Notes: generated by a model from the letters alone, not told the origin. Counted from the stretch's first letter, positions 29,400 through 43,789 are shown. The stretch is DNA of 64,000 nucleotides from Cacajao melanocephalus (GCA_963573385.1 CAUYLG010075664.1:96434-160433); one strand, 5' to 3'. Numbers and translations: made by a program.

Positions 29400-30230
29400 C
29401 TTTTCTATATGCTTAGGATAAATGGTTAATGAAAACAAATTAACCAAGCACAGATGAATGGAATTTCCACTTTAACAGAGAAAAACAGGCAGTAAACAAG
29501 AAAATTCAGATGACAGCAACTGCAAATGAACAAATGGAAAGGAGTAATTAGATGGATGGAACAGAACTGCAGCTGGATGGCTCATTTAGGTTTGGCTGTC
29601 AGGGAGGTCCTCATGGGGAGGTGATCCTGGAACTGAGATTTTCATGAGCCAAGAGTAAGCAGAAGAAATAAATGATGAATCTAATATAGGACTCAATTCT
29701 ACAAGCCAATATAATAAGAAAAAGAAAGCCAGTGGATCTTTATCAAGGTATATATTACAAGAATGGGCTTGAGACAAACTATGGAGGGTATGATATAGGC
29801 CATGTGAAAAGTTCACATTTTCTTAAAAGTATTGGGATGACATTGAAAAGTTACAAAAGATGTGGGGTTTGGCCACATGTTTTTCAAACACTGCTTTGGG
29901 AAAATACATGCTATCTGAATGCACACAAGTGGCAAGTGACCGATGAATTAGGTTATGTTTGCTCTGCAAATGGCTTTGAATAAGGTGGTGTTTGCAGATG
30001 CAAACATCAGAAGAGGTCTATTATATTTTTATAGTTTGTGTCTTGAAGTTTGGGTAGTGAAATTGGATTGGGATGGGAAGCTTGAGGGAATAGATGGAAC
30101 TGAGCAAGACTCTCAATTTTTTAGTTTAAGCAACAGGATGGATGACAGTGTCATCTCTCGATACGTGGAAGGGTTTCTAGAAACTGCAATTTTAAAAGGT
30201 GCGTGATAATGAAATTTCCTTAGTATATAA
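29400..30230 (-). mobile_element. L2 LINE, antisense
   Basis: Diverged antisense L2: 'gcagtaaacaagaaaattca', 'gtcagggaggtcctcatggg', 'gataggccatgtgaaaagtt', 'attgggatgacattgaaaag' and 'caacaggatggatgacagtg' follow in the order of the L2 antisense 3' half. About 830 bp. Plus-strand frames of 83 codons here are not genes. Confidence 0.6.
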
Positions 30231-31496
30231 TCATTTATGCCAGTAAAAAAACGCTGAAGTTAAATGAGAGATCAATTTGGGGAAGATAAATTGGTACTTT
30301 CAGAGCTAACCGTCCAAAAATATATTATTAATACTCATTTGTTTGTATTTTGAGCCATCAGTGAAACACCCTTTCATGTATATTAAATACAATTAAAAAG
30401 AAGTAATATCGATGCAATACAATAAAGCTATAAAATAGCAACATCAATGGAAATAAAATGTCACACTTGAGGCCAATTGAGTTCCTGGCTCAACTAAGAG
30501 ACTAAAAGCTGCTAGCAGGTGCCCTATGGCAATTCAGGAGATGAAACAGAACTTCTTTGCTGAGAAAAACCTTTCTAAGAGGAGAGTGATAGGCTGAACA
30601 CCTGGTCAGAGCTTAAAGGTCATGTATTGGACGAACTCAGTAAGTATTAATGGAGATCACTGGGGCACAGGCAGAGAACCCTTTGGCTCCAGCCTCAGGA
30701 CAGGAGCTTGCATATTTTATACCTGAGAGGAGAAAGGCAGGCATCAATCAGTGCACGCAGGCTCTGCTCTTCAGAGCCCCCTGCAGGGCTCCAGGAGATC
30801 TCAAGCTCTTGTTCCCATTTCTGTCTGCAGCTGGGAGCTTGCTGTTCTATGCCATATAGAAAAGCCTGATGCCCACATTTAAAAGAGAATCTTTGGTTGT
30901 CTGGTACAGCGTCATGAACCGTACTCTTAGAATTATGATTTGACAACAATAAAGTCTTACCTTTTTATTCATCATCCACGAGATTCTTTGGTTCTCTTAA
31001 TGTTCTCTAACTTGTCTTACGTTAGATTTTCCAATGGAAATGGGTCTTCTAAAGTGAAGGTAATAAACTGACAACAGTATCAACAATAAAGAGAGGCTTT
31101 GTTAGATTAGTATCTTCCTTATTCTGTAGTGTTTCTGGAAGGTCTACAACAGACTCACAGTTATAGGAAATACATTTATTATTTCCATAAACATTCAAGC
31201 AATGTGCAGGAGATATTCCGATAACGTTATTGATTAGTGAGAGACAGTTAGAATAAATAAATAAGTGATAGACAGATGGGTACGTAAAGTCCTTTAGGGT
31301 GTGAATAACACTATAGATACATAGAGAAGGAATGCCGAAGCAGGTAAATTGAGGACAGGAAGATCACTAAGAGTTAACTTGAACAGAGAAGGGGCATCAT
31401 ATACAGGATAGAAGAAAGAAAAAAAGATAAAAGCATTGAAGTACAAGAGGACATGAATCTGACAGTGGAAAACAAACAAAAATTCTAACTTAAAAG
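30231..31496. other. No gene recognised; contains a GC-richer block
   Basis: AT-rich apart from 30650-30860, which is markedly more GC-rich and open on both strands (69 codons plus, 84 minus). No motif and no repeat family recognised. 31200-31480 may be more decayed L2. Confidence 0.35.
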
Positions 31497-31673
<177 letters not shown>

Positions 31674-31799
31674 TTAGTACATCTCAATAGCTAAAAGCAA
31701 CACTTGACTTTTTAAAAAATCTTTAGAACACATGTATTTTTTCTGTTTATATTGAATTATTTAATATCAAACTATATATTTTAAAGTTCTAGATTTACA

Positions 31800-33140
31800 T
31801 ACAAAAGTGTAGATTTTGTGTTTCTGATACTTCAGTAGGAGAAATGCAACTAAACTATAATTTTTAAGATGACATGATAAAAATGGAAAGCAAATAATGA
31901 ATATAGTGTTGAATTCATTAAATTTGGTTAATCAATTTGAAAAAAAAATCCATCTTTAACAAACTCTAAAGTGAATTCCATATGTATTAACAATTTAGAA
32001 AATTAAATGGGGAAATTCCACATTAGGAGAAAATATGATGAAGAAACTATATAACCTGGGAGCAAAAGTAATAACTTTTGTCAATTGCCTACAGACAAAG
32101 ACCAGTAGGAACACACCTATAGTCAAACAAATTAGGTTTATTCTATTTTGTAACATGGGAGTATGCTTATCTTGGAGTTCAGGGGGTGTCTCAGTAAAAG
32201 GCTGTTAGAAAGGACTTAAAAGATTCCGGTTTGTTAGGTGATTTAGGGGGAGGGTTTAAGAAAATTAGTTTTACTCTAAATTGGTTGCTATGATAAAGCG
32301 GTAGTTATCTTACAGTTGTGTATCTTAATTAAATCTTACCTAGAAGGAAGAAAAATAAACCATGCCTAAAATAGTAATTGATTTTAAAAAAAAGGAGCAA
32401 TCACTACTATTAACCAGCATTGGGAGATGTTTGGTCATTTCTGTGTCTTGGACAAAGTTTATCTTTTTTCTGTTTTGGAATACAGAGTGGTTTTGTCTTT
32501 GTTTTGACCCTTCTTGGACACAAATGAGATTGTGCAATACTAATGTTCTGTAAAATTACTTATGATTAGCAAGGAATACCAGAACCAGCTTCTAAAAATC
32601 AGGGGAAGCTTTGGTCTTTCTCACTTTCAAGTTGCGATTCTAATAGCAGGTACTAAATTGGAGAGGATAGATAAATATTATTACATAAATATTTCTAATC
32701 TCTATATGGAAAAATGTATAGACAAAGTTAAAGGTTAAAGTAAGAAAACTTTTGTAATATATAAGACAGGCAGAAGGTTAATGTCCACAATAAATAAAGT
32801 ACTTTTACAAATCAAAACACTAGATGAATTTTTCAAGAATAAAAAATAGATTTAGCAGGCAATGGGTTTAGAAATTAATGACACTAAAAAATTCAGTAAG
32901 TATACATTTTTGAAAAATCAATCTTAATGTCAAGTGGTATACTGTATTTTCCTATAAGTCTGGTAAAATTGATACTATAACCTTTGTTGGCAAGAATATA
33001 GGCATTTCCACATGTGAGTGATTAACAGCAATATAAAATGTAAACATTTGAAGACGTACTTTCCTTTTGACCTAGCAGTTCAATTTATAGGAATTTATCC
33101 AGAATAAATAACACACAGATACTTAAAACCATGAGAAAAA
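31800..33140 (+). mobile_element. L1M-type LINE ORF2 end, split by an LTR
   Basis: Sense L1M ORF2 in two parts. Left (about 31800-32078): 'attaggagaaaatatgatga', 'ataacctgggagc'. Right (about 32650-33140): 'tttgtaatatataagacagg', 'ttttgacctagcagttcaat', 'aggaatttatccagaataaa'. The right part picks up where the left part stops, so the LTR-like segment between them is an insertion. Confidence 0.6.
32079..32649 (-). mobile_element. Probable ERV1-type solo LTR, family uncertain
   Basis: About 570 bp that interrupts an L1M. On the minus strand it begins TG and ends CA, and near the end it has 'agaataaac', a possible poly(A) signal. Its length and composition are those of a solo LTR. I cannot name the family with confidence, and the exact ends and strand are inferred. 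Confidence 0.45.
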
Positions 33141-33144
33141 AAAT

Positions 33145-34660
33145 CCTCGTCATAGTATTTTTAACGTTTGATTGTGGAAATTTTCAAACATGCGAAATTA
33201 GAGAGAATAGTAGGATGAACCCTCATATACTCATCACACAGCTGCATCAAATATCATTATTTTGCTTAGTTTTATCTATGCATTTCCATCTTTGTTATTA
33301 TGTTGCATTTCGAAAAAAACACATCATTGAACCAGAAGGCATTTCAGTGTACATCTCTAATTGGCAAGATCTCTAAAAAATAAATGCCATCATCACACCT
33401 AACAAAAATCTAAAATCTAAAATTACTCATAATAGCATTACACACTTAGTAAACAGTTAATATCCAAATTTCCCCTAAATTTTAATGCCCTGCTCTTCAT
33501 CAGAATCCAAAGTCCCCATGCCACTTTTGTTTTATCTTTTTATAATTTGTTTTTTTAAATTATACTTTAAGTTCTGGGGTACATGTGCAGAACATACAGG
33601 TTTGTTACATAGGTATACACATACCATGGTGGTTAGCTGCATCCATCCCCCCATCATCTACATTAGGTATTTCTCCTAATGTTTTCCCTCCCCAATTCCC
33701 CCACCCCCTGCAATCTCTCCCCTAGCCCCCTCACCCCCCAACAGGCCTCAATGTGTGATGTACCCATCCCTGTGTCCATGTGTTCTCATTGTTCAACACC
33801 CGCCTAGGAGTGAGAACATGCAGTGTTTGGTTTTCTGTTTTTGCTTCAGTTTGCTGAGATTGATGGTTTCCAGATACTTCCATGCCCCTGCAAAGAACAT
33901 GAACTCATCCTTCTTTATGGCTGCATAGTATTTCACGGTGAATATATGTCACATTTTCCTTATTCAGTCTATATTTGATGGACATTTGGGTTGGTTCCAA
34001 GTCTTTGCTATTGTGAACAGTGCTGCAATAAACATACGTGTGCATGTGTCTTTATAACAGAATGATTTATAATCCTTTGGCTATATATCCAATAATGGGA
34101 TTGCTGGGTCAAATGGTATTTCTATTTCTAGATCCTTGATGAATCGCCACACTGTCTTACACTCCCACCAACAGTGTAAATCATTCTATTTCTCCACATC
34201 CTCTCCAGTATCTATTGTCTCTTATTTGTTTATCTTTTAAGTCTCTTGCTTACTACAACATTCTTTCCAGGTTTTTACTTTTATGTGTGCCTGCTTTTAA
34301 TGCCAATTATGGTTTACAAAACCTGGTTATTTATGCTTTAGAATGCCTGTTATTCTAGATTTGATTCATTTTCTGTGATGTCACTTAATTTGTTCCTTTG
34401 TGTCTTGAATTTCATGTGAATTCAGAATAAACAATCTAAAGATGTGTTTAGATCAGTGATTAAATGTTTAGAATACTGCATGGTACTGTGAAATTTCTAT
34501 TGCTTTTTTACTCATGAAACAAAAATATCTGGTTGTATCACTTTTAATGATGCTAACATTGATTAGTGTTTGAGGGTAGTCTTGGCTATCAGTTCCTCAA
34601 CAGTATGTCCATAATCATTTGACACATTTTAATGATTATTTTCTAGATCCATATTTCATT
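33145..34660 (-). mobile_element. L1ME-type LINE 3' region, split by an L1PA
   Basis: Antisense old L1 3' sequence: 'gtggaaattttcaaacatgc', 'agagagaatagtaggatgaa', 'tcacacctaaca', 'cagaatccaaagtcccc', then after the younger L1 'aagtctcttgcttactac', 'ttcattttctgtgatgtcac' and 'gatgctaacattgattagtg'. The two sides join in consensus order. The same old family appears at 51110-53690. Confidence 0.65.
33541..34224 (-). mobile_element. L1PA-type LINE, 5' truncated 3' end
   Basis: About 680 bp, poly-T first, then 'tatactttaagttctggggt', the pyrimidine-rich 3' UTR, 'tgttctcattgttcaacacc', and the last part of ORF2 ('ccaataatgggattgctggg'). Flanked by 'tttgttttatctttt' (33526-33540) and 'tttgtttatctttt' (34225-34238), a target-site duplication with one base lost. 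It is inserted into an older L1ME-like element. Confidence 0.9.
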
Positions 34661-34914
34661 CAGTTGTAGTGTATACTTAATAGTTTAAATAGAAAAGAAC
34701 TGAAATTTAACAAAATAATGTTGATTCTATTGATGAAATAAATTAATTGGCATCCCACAATGGAATAATATGAAACTGTTAAAAATACAGAAATACATGT
34801 GGAAAAATTCAACATTTGTTGACAAATTTTATAAAAAGTCATAAAAACTTTTGGTATAATTCCATTTTTGGAAAATGTGGCTTTATATAAGCATGTTTAA
34901 ATCTTGAATATAAT
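34661..34914. other. No gene or repeat recognised
   Basis: Short AT-rich interval between two antisense L1 fragments. It could be decayed L1. Confidence 0.3.
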
Positions 34915-35720
34915 TTTTAATATTTATTTTTAACTGACAAATAATTATACATATTTATGCATTTTAAGTGATAAATGACAATTATACATATTTATGAAGG
35001 ACTATGATGTTTTGTTATATGTACGCATTGTGGAATGATAAAATCAAGCTAATTAACATATCCTTAACCTCAAATAGTTATAATTTACTGGGTTAAGGAT
35101 ATTTAAAATTCAATCTTGTAGCAATTGTGAGATGTACAATACATTAACTCTGGCGACCATGCTCTCCAATAGATCATCAAAATCTATTCTTCCTATATAA
35201 CTGAAAGTTTGTATCCTTTGGCCAACATCTCCCATTTCCCCAACCCCCTTGCCATAACCATCACTCCACTGTCTATTTGTATGAGTTTGACTATTACAGT
35301 TTCTACATAGGAGATCACGTGGTATTTGTCTCTCTGTGCCTACCTTATTTCACTTAGCATAATGTCCTCTTGGATCACCCATGTTATTGCAAATAACAGA
35401 ATTTTTTTGATTTTTTAATGCTCAGTAGTATCCCATTGGTATCTATACCACATTTTTAAAATCCATTCTTCTGTTGATGCCACTTGCCACAATATCTTGA
35501 CTATTGCAAAGAATACTGCAATGAAAAAGGAAAGAAGATATTTTGGTGGCAGACTAATTTCAATTCCTTTGGATACATACCCAGAAGTAAAATTGCTGGA
35601 TTATATAGTAACTCTATTTTTTTTTTAAGGATCCTACACATTATTTTCCAAAATGGTATACTAGTTTACCTTAATGGAAACAGCGTTTTTATTTTGGAGT
35701 TTATTCTGCAAAATAATAAC
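34915..35720 (-). mobile_element. L1MA-type LINE 3' end
   Basis: Antisense L1: 'cattgtggaatgataaaatc', 'gctaattaacatatccttaa', 'accatgctctccaatagatc', 'ttagcataatgtcctcttgg', then ORF2 end 'acccagaagtaaaattgctg'. Truncated 5' near 35720. Confidence 0.8.
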
Positions 35721-36242
35721 AGTTGTTATTAAAGCAAGGATATAGTTCTTATTTATTATATGATCAAGTATTACGAACAGTGAAGGACAAATAAAAGTAA
35801 AATACTATTTTATTTGAATGATTACAGTCTAATAAGTCTTTTGTAATACGTCAAATTTTATACCATCAAAAGAGTATAGTATATCCTCTTTCATTCCAGT
35901 GCTGTCTAAAATGAGGATAAATTACCTGAAATTGTTATATAAATTAAATAATACACTGATAAAGTGAACCTATATAGAATTATATTTTATGAGTACCTAT
36001 CCATTAAAAACTGTTAAGAATTTCTCAGATGTTAAATTTCCTTCTTCACAATCAGACTTCCACTGTGATTATGCACCACATTCTTCTATTTCTACAAGTT
36101 CTTATATGAAGGGCATACCAGTCAAAGGCAACTTTCTTAATTCAGACTATGGTATCTTCCCTAAATATTCATCTGATCTTTGAGTTTGAGTTTGTAATTT
36201 AGAAAATCTAAGATTTCAGTGTTACGCCTACTCCATTCTCTC
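35721..36242. other. No gene or repeat recognised
   Basis: AT-rich. The 64-codon plus frame at 35989-36183 has no motif. Confidence 0.4.
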
Positions 36243-36465
36243 TAGTTTTTAAAATTTGTATAAATTTACAGAGTACAAATACAGTTCTGTTACATGAATA
36301 TATTACATAGCAGTGAAGTCTGGGTTTTCAGTGTAATCATCACCCAAGCGGCGTACATTATCCCATTAAGGAATTTCTCGTCCCTCTCCTAACTTCCACC
36401 CTCAGACTCTTCCAAGTCTCCAGTGACTATTATTCCATACTTTATGTCCATTACTACATTCCCTT
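36243..36465 (-). mobile_element. L1 3' UTR fragment (L1PB/L1MA-like)
   Basis: 'aaatttacagagtacaaata', 'gttacatgaatatattacat', 'gaagtctgggttttcagtgt' and 'tcatcacccaagcggcgtac' are an antisense L1 3' UTR. Only the very end of the element is present. Confidence 0.65.
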
Positions 36466-36710
36466 TTGACTCTAAGGGAAAGGTCAGGCCTGACCCTTAG
36501 TTTCCAGAGCAAGAGCCTCAAGGCACACCTAGCTATGCATATATTGATTGTCACAGTTCTACTTATAGTTACATATATGTTGTTTTTCATAATACTTCAT
36601 CTCCAGTTTTGATGGAAAAACTCAAGAATGAAGGTGGGTGAAAGTATAAGATGATCTGGGAGCACAGGCGAAACTTGACCCTACCACAGTGCTTTATGAA
36701 GAGCTACTCT

Positions 36711-38389
<1,679 letters not shown>

Positions 38390-38695
38390 ATCTGGCTCTG
38401 GTGGTAATCTGGCCCTTCACTCAGCTGTTACCACTTAAGCTGTCTGTGGGCAGCAAAACTAAAAGGGCACTGTAACACTTCTTCTGGGCCTTCACAGGTC
38501 ATGGGCACCCTGCCCTCAATGTTGCCACAGGCCTGGTATAGAATTTGCTCTTGCTGGTGCCCAAAAGTGCTTGCCCCAGCTCCTGCACCTGCCCACCTGT
38601 GCTCCTCCTGCGAGGGGTGAAGCAGCCAGTGAGCGGAGTTCGCCTCTGCTAGTGCCTGTGCACTCCAATTCCTGTCCGTGGAGAGGTCAAGGAAA
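38390..38695. other. GC-rich block, unidentified (possibly an LTR)
   Basis: About 300 bp much richer in G+C than its AT-rich neighbours, with several CpG. The texture, including 'cacctgtgctcctcctgcga' and 'gaagcagccagtgagcggag', recalls primate ERV LTRs, but I cannot name a family. No open frame of note. The edges are judged from composition only. Confidence 0.35.
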
Positions 38696-38949
38696 TATCA
38701 CGCTAATATTTATGTTGATTTCCAGGTTTTGATAATTAGAATATAGTTATATAAAAATTCTTTAAACAATTTTTACAACTTTTCTGTAAGCCAATAAATA
38801 GTTCAAAGTCTGAAAATTAAAGAATGTAAGAAATCCGTCCAAATGCAAATGTCCCAAAGAAAGGTAAAGGTGCCCAGTACTTTATGGACTTTGTTATTCC
38901 TATTTTACAAAGAAGATTTAAAGCTAAAAATGTATTCCTGAATTTCTAA

Positions 38950-39720
38950 TTTCTTGAGTTTTTTTTAAATAAATGAGTATTGAAATTTGTTAAGAATTTT
39001 CTCAGAAATATGAAGATAATTGATAATATCATGTATTTACTTAGACTTATTAACATGGTATGATTTCTGAACAGTGAACCAAACTCCAATTCCTAGAATA
39101 AATTTCAGCTCATCATGGCATGTTACTTTCCTAATGGAAATCATTTTCCTAGTGGATTCTGCTTGCTAGTATTTTTTCATTTTTGAAATTTTGCATCAAT
39201 ATTCATCAGTACACTGGTCTATAATTTCCTTTGTACAGTTTTTATTTGCTTGTACTGTCTTTGTGTCAGTCATATATTTCGTGAAAGAAATTAGAAAGTT
39301 TCCCCTCCTTTTCAATATAGAGAAATAATTTACAGAGTATTGGAAATATGTGTTCTTTCAAGGTTTAATAGAATTCTTTTGTAAAGTCAACCGGGTTTGG
39401 TGACTTTCGTAGGAGTAGCTCCTTGATAAATTTTTCTATTTCTTCTGTGAAATTGGATTGATTCATGTTTCAAACTTTGTTGATTTTTTTGCCCCCACAT
39501 GTTCCTTTTACCACTAGTGTTTATGCTGATTTTAATCTTCCGGTTATCTGAGAGAATTCTTTGACAGCTAAGTTGTGGCTGTATCCCAAATGTAGTATTG
39601 CTTCTTTTGAGTCTGCCATGAACTAGAGGGTTATTACCTAGGTTATCACTTTTATATAATTTTTTGGTTGATTTAATTTTAATTTTAATGTGTTTTATTA
39701 TAATAAATATAAAGACTAGT
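38950..39720 (-). mobile_element. L1M-type LINE, internal ORF2 fragment
   Basis: Antisense ORF2: 'ggattctgcttgctagtatt', 'cagtacactggtctataatt', 'tcaaggtttaatagaattct', 'ttttctatttcttctgtgaa'. Neither the 3' UTR nor the 5' end can be seen. Strongly decayed. Confidence 0.6.
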
Positions 39721-42441
39721 TTTAAAAGTTATGCTTTATTAAGTTCCAGTAACTTGCTTGATGATAACACAAGGTCCCATCTCCCTTTCTTATGACCATT
39801 GAAACCCAAGATCTGTGATAACTGAGTCTAGGTAGTAGTACCCCCACCACCACCTGATAATCACCCACGTGGGGAGCACCAGCATCAGACTTACTCCCAT
39901 TCCTTTCATTTTTTGTTCTCATTCTTTTGTATTTCTGTGATTTTCATGTGAGTTCCTTATTACACTTGATTGATCTATTTTAGTATAGGAGGATGTCTGC
40001 CATATTCCTAGAAAGTCTTATTGTTTATTCTTCAAAGGAAAAGTACATCAAATATCACCTTGCAATAAAAAGGTTTATAAGCTGTATTTGACTGCAACTA
40101 TGGAAATAACAAAATTTTGCTTTTTTTATGTTATTCTAAACCAGAATCAATATGCACTTGTTTTATAAAATGTATCTGATAGAGAGCATTTATTTCAAAA
40201 GTGAGTGAATATATCATATTTGGAAACATTTTTAATATATAATGAACTTAAGTGCATATATTCAAATTTTTAAGTATTTTTTATCATTCTTAAATAGAAT
40301 ATAATAATGTTGATACAGAGTTTTATGTTTTTTAAAAAATTGTAACACATGTAGCTAATTTTATGTAATTTTTAAAAATTCAAGATGTATTTTGGTTCAC
40401 TAATTATTTTATATCAATGAAGAGACTAGAAAGAGAATTATTATGTAATATGACAGTTATTAACTTAGGGGAGTAGGCAAATATTGATTTAACAAAATAT
40501 TTTACAATCAAAATGCAAAACATTTTTAGAGTATAGAGCTTTTCCTAAGGAATCCAGTATTCATGGGGGTGTTAAAACCATATCAAAGTCACAAGTTAAT
40601 TGAGTATTCATAATTTTTTACAAATATTTTTATAGATTTCTTGGGATGAGTGGGTTGTTATGTAGCAAAAAGCTTTGTTGAGAAAATTTTATATATCTTT
40701 TCTAAGACAATTACATATTTTACATTAAATAACTCTCCCATCTGTCCATTTTTAGCTAATTATATTGGTGATTCCTTTGAAAACTGGAAGTACCATTCAT
40801 ATGACTCTGAACAGAAAATAATTAGAAATTAAATGCATCATGCTAAACATATATTTTCTTTCTGATGCTATAGTCAGTTGGTCATTATCCCAGCAACTTT
40901 TTTTCTTTTTATAGGCAAATTATACACTTGTCACAAATGTTCCAGATTTTTCTCCAAATTGTAGGTGGTATGTGGATATATATCGGTCTTTTTGTCAACA
41001 AATTATGTATGGACGCATGTAGATGTATTGGTTGACTGGTAGAAATTTCAGGTAAAGCCACAGACTCTTCTTGATTTTAAGCTAAGTAACATATTACTTG
41101 GAAGATGTCTGGAAGAATTGAGCAAACAGCAAAAATTAATCTGTTTAGCCTTAAATAATAGCTGGAATGCTCATTTTTAGTTTATTGAAGTATTCATTTT
41201 AGTTGATAAGCTGATTTAAATCCACTTGGTTAGCTGTAACAGAAATGCAATCTTCAAATACATCAAGCATGGTCTTTAAATAAGTTAAGATACAAAGAAC
41301 TATAAATAGATTGGAAAGTAATATTAATGCTGAATATAGCACTATGGGTAAAAAATGTTAAGTGTCAGTTCAACCTTTGTAAATGCTTTGCTACAGTGCC
41401 TCTGATATATACCTATAATAATGATCATACAGCAGAGTTTCCAATTTAATTATGTTAGTTTTATTAGGAAATGAATTGATTCTGAATTCATTAATTTATA
41501 AACATTGAAATATAATAAGAATGAGATATCCACTTAATTGCACAGCCAATAATAATAACTGATAGACACTTTGCATTTAAACAATCTAAATGATGCTTTT
41601 TAAATAGGGAGAGAAGTGGACTCAGTGGAGCAATTCTTTAGATACTAACCTTTTTTTATAGTAAAGTGGTATGAGAAAATAGGCAGTAACTCAGTGTTCA
41701 TATACATTTTAAAAGTTTTTAACTGCAGTCACTTTTAAAATTGCAGCTATCTTGCAGCATAATATCAAATTTTATACAATTGCTAAAGATAAATGATTTT
41801 TCCTGATCAAATTATATGAGGATGAATAATTTTATACTACATAATTGGTGAGCTGGATAATTCAATAAGTCCATTTGCCATGGTTGACTTCCTTACACAA
41901 GTAGAATTTCTACAATGACGAAGACAGTTTTGTCAAAACAGCTGTCAAATAGCAACAGCATTAAAAAAATTAATCAGTGAATTAATTAAACATTTTCTGA
42001 ATGTACAACATGCTTTATACAGGAAAATGTTTGCAGTTTGACAACCTTTGTAATAGTTTCATCAAAGGATCATAGGAAACAATATAAATATGTTCATTTC
42101 ATGCAAATAGAAGCTACCTTGCAATGAAAACATCTGATTAGAAGTTCTCTTTGTATTTTCAGCAAATGAAAGTTTTTCATTCATTCTTATCAAAAGTATC
42201 CAAATGCTAAGTCACATTGTCACAGTTATATGCAAATTAAGGTATTAGGAATATTTCGTCCAAGCTACCTATTCTCCATTTCCTATTTTACTAATTGCCT
42301 TTTTACAAACATACAAAAATAAGTTTTCTCAAAAGTATACCCAAGAAATACATTAATTATAGAGAGTATTTTTTTCTATTTGCAAAAGTAATCATATATG
42401 TACATATGCATATAGAATATTTAGGCCTATTAGCAAGTAGA
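39721..42441. other. No gene or repeat recognised; long AT-rich stretch
   Basis: 2.7 kb of very AT-rich DNA. 39740-39920 is less AT-rich. Its minus strand is open for 66 codons and ends close to AATAAA, but no gene or repeat is recognised. The rest shows no family by eye. Confidence 0.35.
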
Positions 42442-42477
42442 AATCGACCTATAGATACATATATCGATAGGTCGATT
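42442..42477. repeat. Perfect hairpin, 11-bp arms
   Basis: Left arm 'aatcgacctat' (42442-42452) and right arm 'ataggtcgatt' (42467-42477) are exact reverse complements around a 14-base loop. First of two adjacent hairpins. Confidence 0.97.
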
Positions 42478-42486
42478 CATACTTGT

Positions 42487-42517
42487 CAATCATCCACACT
42501 TACTTTGTGGATGATTG
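42487..42517. repeat. Perfect hairpin, 12-bp arms
   Basis: Left arm 'caatcatccaca' (42487-42498) and right arm 'tgtggatgattg' (42506-42517) are exact reverse complements around the 7-base loop 'cttactt'. It lies 9 bp after the first hairpin. Confidence 0.97.
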
Positions 42518-43789
42518 CATATTTCCTCTTGCTTAAGTAAAATCAAGCTGTAATGGGCACCCTACATTTCATTGTCTTAATTTTTAATGGATACTCCTCA
42601 AGGCTATGCCTCAGCTCTGTAATGTGCCTGTTTTGTAAATATCTAAGTTTGGAGATAGAGAGGCGATGACTATCTCTCAATCTTTTGGCTAAATACGTAT
42701 TATTCATAGGAGTTTTTGTTGTTGTTGAGAGTCATGGTGGGGTGGTCACTCCTTGCCAGGTATTTGTGTAAAAATTCTAGCCTATGGAGGTAACTGAAAA
42801 TATTCCAATTCAAATTTCTCCATTTGCTAGACTAAACTATCATTTGACAAATTTTCTGCCCCCAAAACTCCCCAGATACAGTAATGAGATTGGCATAAGG
42901 TCATAGTTATGAAGATCTGTGTGAGGGAGAACGGAAGGTAAAGGGTCACTGGTCCGCAATTTTTAAATCCAACAGGACAAATGATGGATTTTTCTTCAAT
43001 AGGTTTCAATGCCGGGAAATAATCTTCCATGATTTTGGCTCTACCCTCTGGTTTCTTGGTTTCACCCTCTGAGTCATCCTTCTCTTTTTGAGAGGCAGCG
43101 CATGTTTGCATGCAGGTGAGCAGTTTGTCAGCCTGCTTACTGCCCATAGAGCCTCAGGGTTCCAGCACCTCCTTTACTTTGTACTGTCTCTGTCCCTTCC
43201 AGTTCACGATGGCCAAGACTTTGCCACAACTATTTTCTGAAGAACTGTGAGGATTTCTCTCCGTTATACATAAGCTACACTTAGAAATCTCTTTGAGGTG
43301 ATCTCTATTTCTGGCTCCCACTAAGATTGCTGAGGAACAATGTCCTTAAGCATCTTAGAGGATCTCTGGTTTGGTTGAAAAGGTCTCAATGACCTTTGAA
43401 CATCACCTGAGGGTCTAGTATTAACAGTTTTTTTGCAGATGATTTCTTCCAGGTATATTTTGGAAAACAAATTAAGATGTATAGCATTGTAAAGTATGTA
43501 TGGTTATGTGCTTTTAATGTTCTTAAAATTTTAGATAATAGTTTAGTTTTTAATTTATAACAATTTTATAACCAATAGAAACACTATTTTTGTTAAAATG
43601 AATAGTGAAAATTACATATGAATTGTTGCTGATTCATTTTTGAATTCTTAGAACTCAGCACCATACATAATATATGGCAGAAACTCAGAAGGTATTAACA
43701 TCTTCAAAGTATAGTGGAACAAGCTAGATGGAAAAATGGGCCAACCTACTGTCAGATCAAGAATGAGATACAGCATCTTCTGGAAAGCC
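42518..43789. other. No gene recognised; one 106-codon minus-strand frame
   Basis: Balanced composition around 42880-43400. The minus-strand frame 43147-42827 starts with a hydrophilic K/E/D-rich half and ends in a hydrophobic half. No family recognised. It could be chance or part of an unrecognised old element, such as the internal region of an ERVL/MaLR element. No repeat was confidently named in this stretch. Confidence 0.3.

Noticed and set aside
39722..39922. 66-codon minus-strand frame ending near AATAAA, as a retrocopied 3' end
   Set aside because: No poly(A) tract follows the signal, no target-site duplication is seen and the protein has no recognisable motif. Left as unrecognised sequence.
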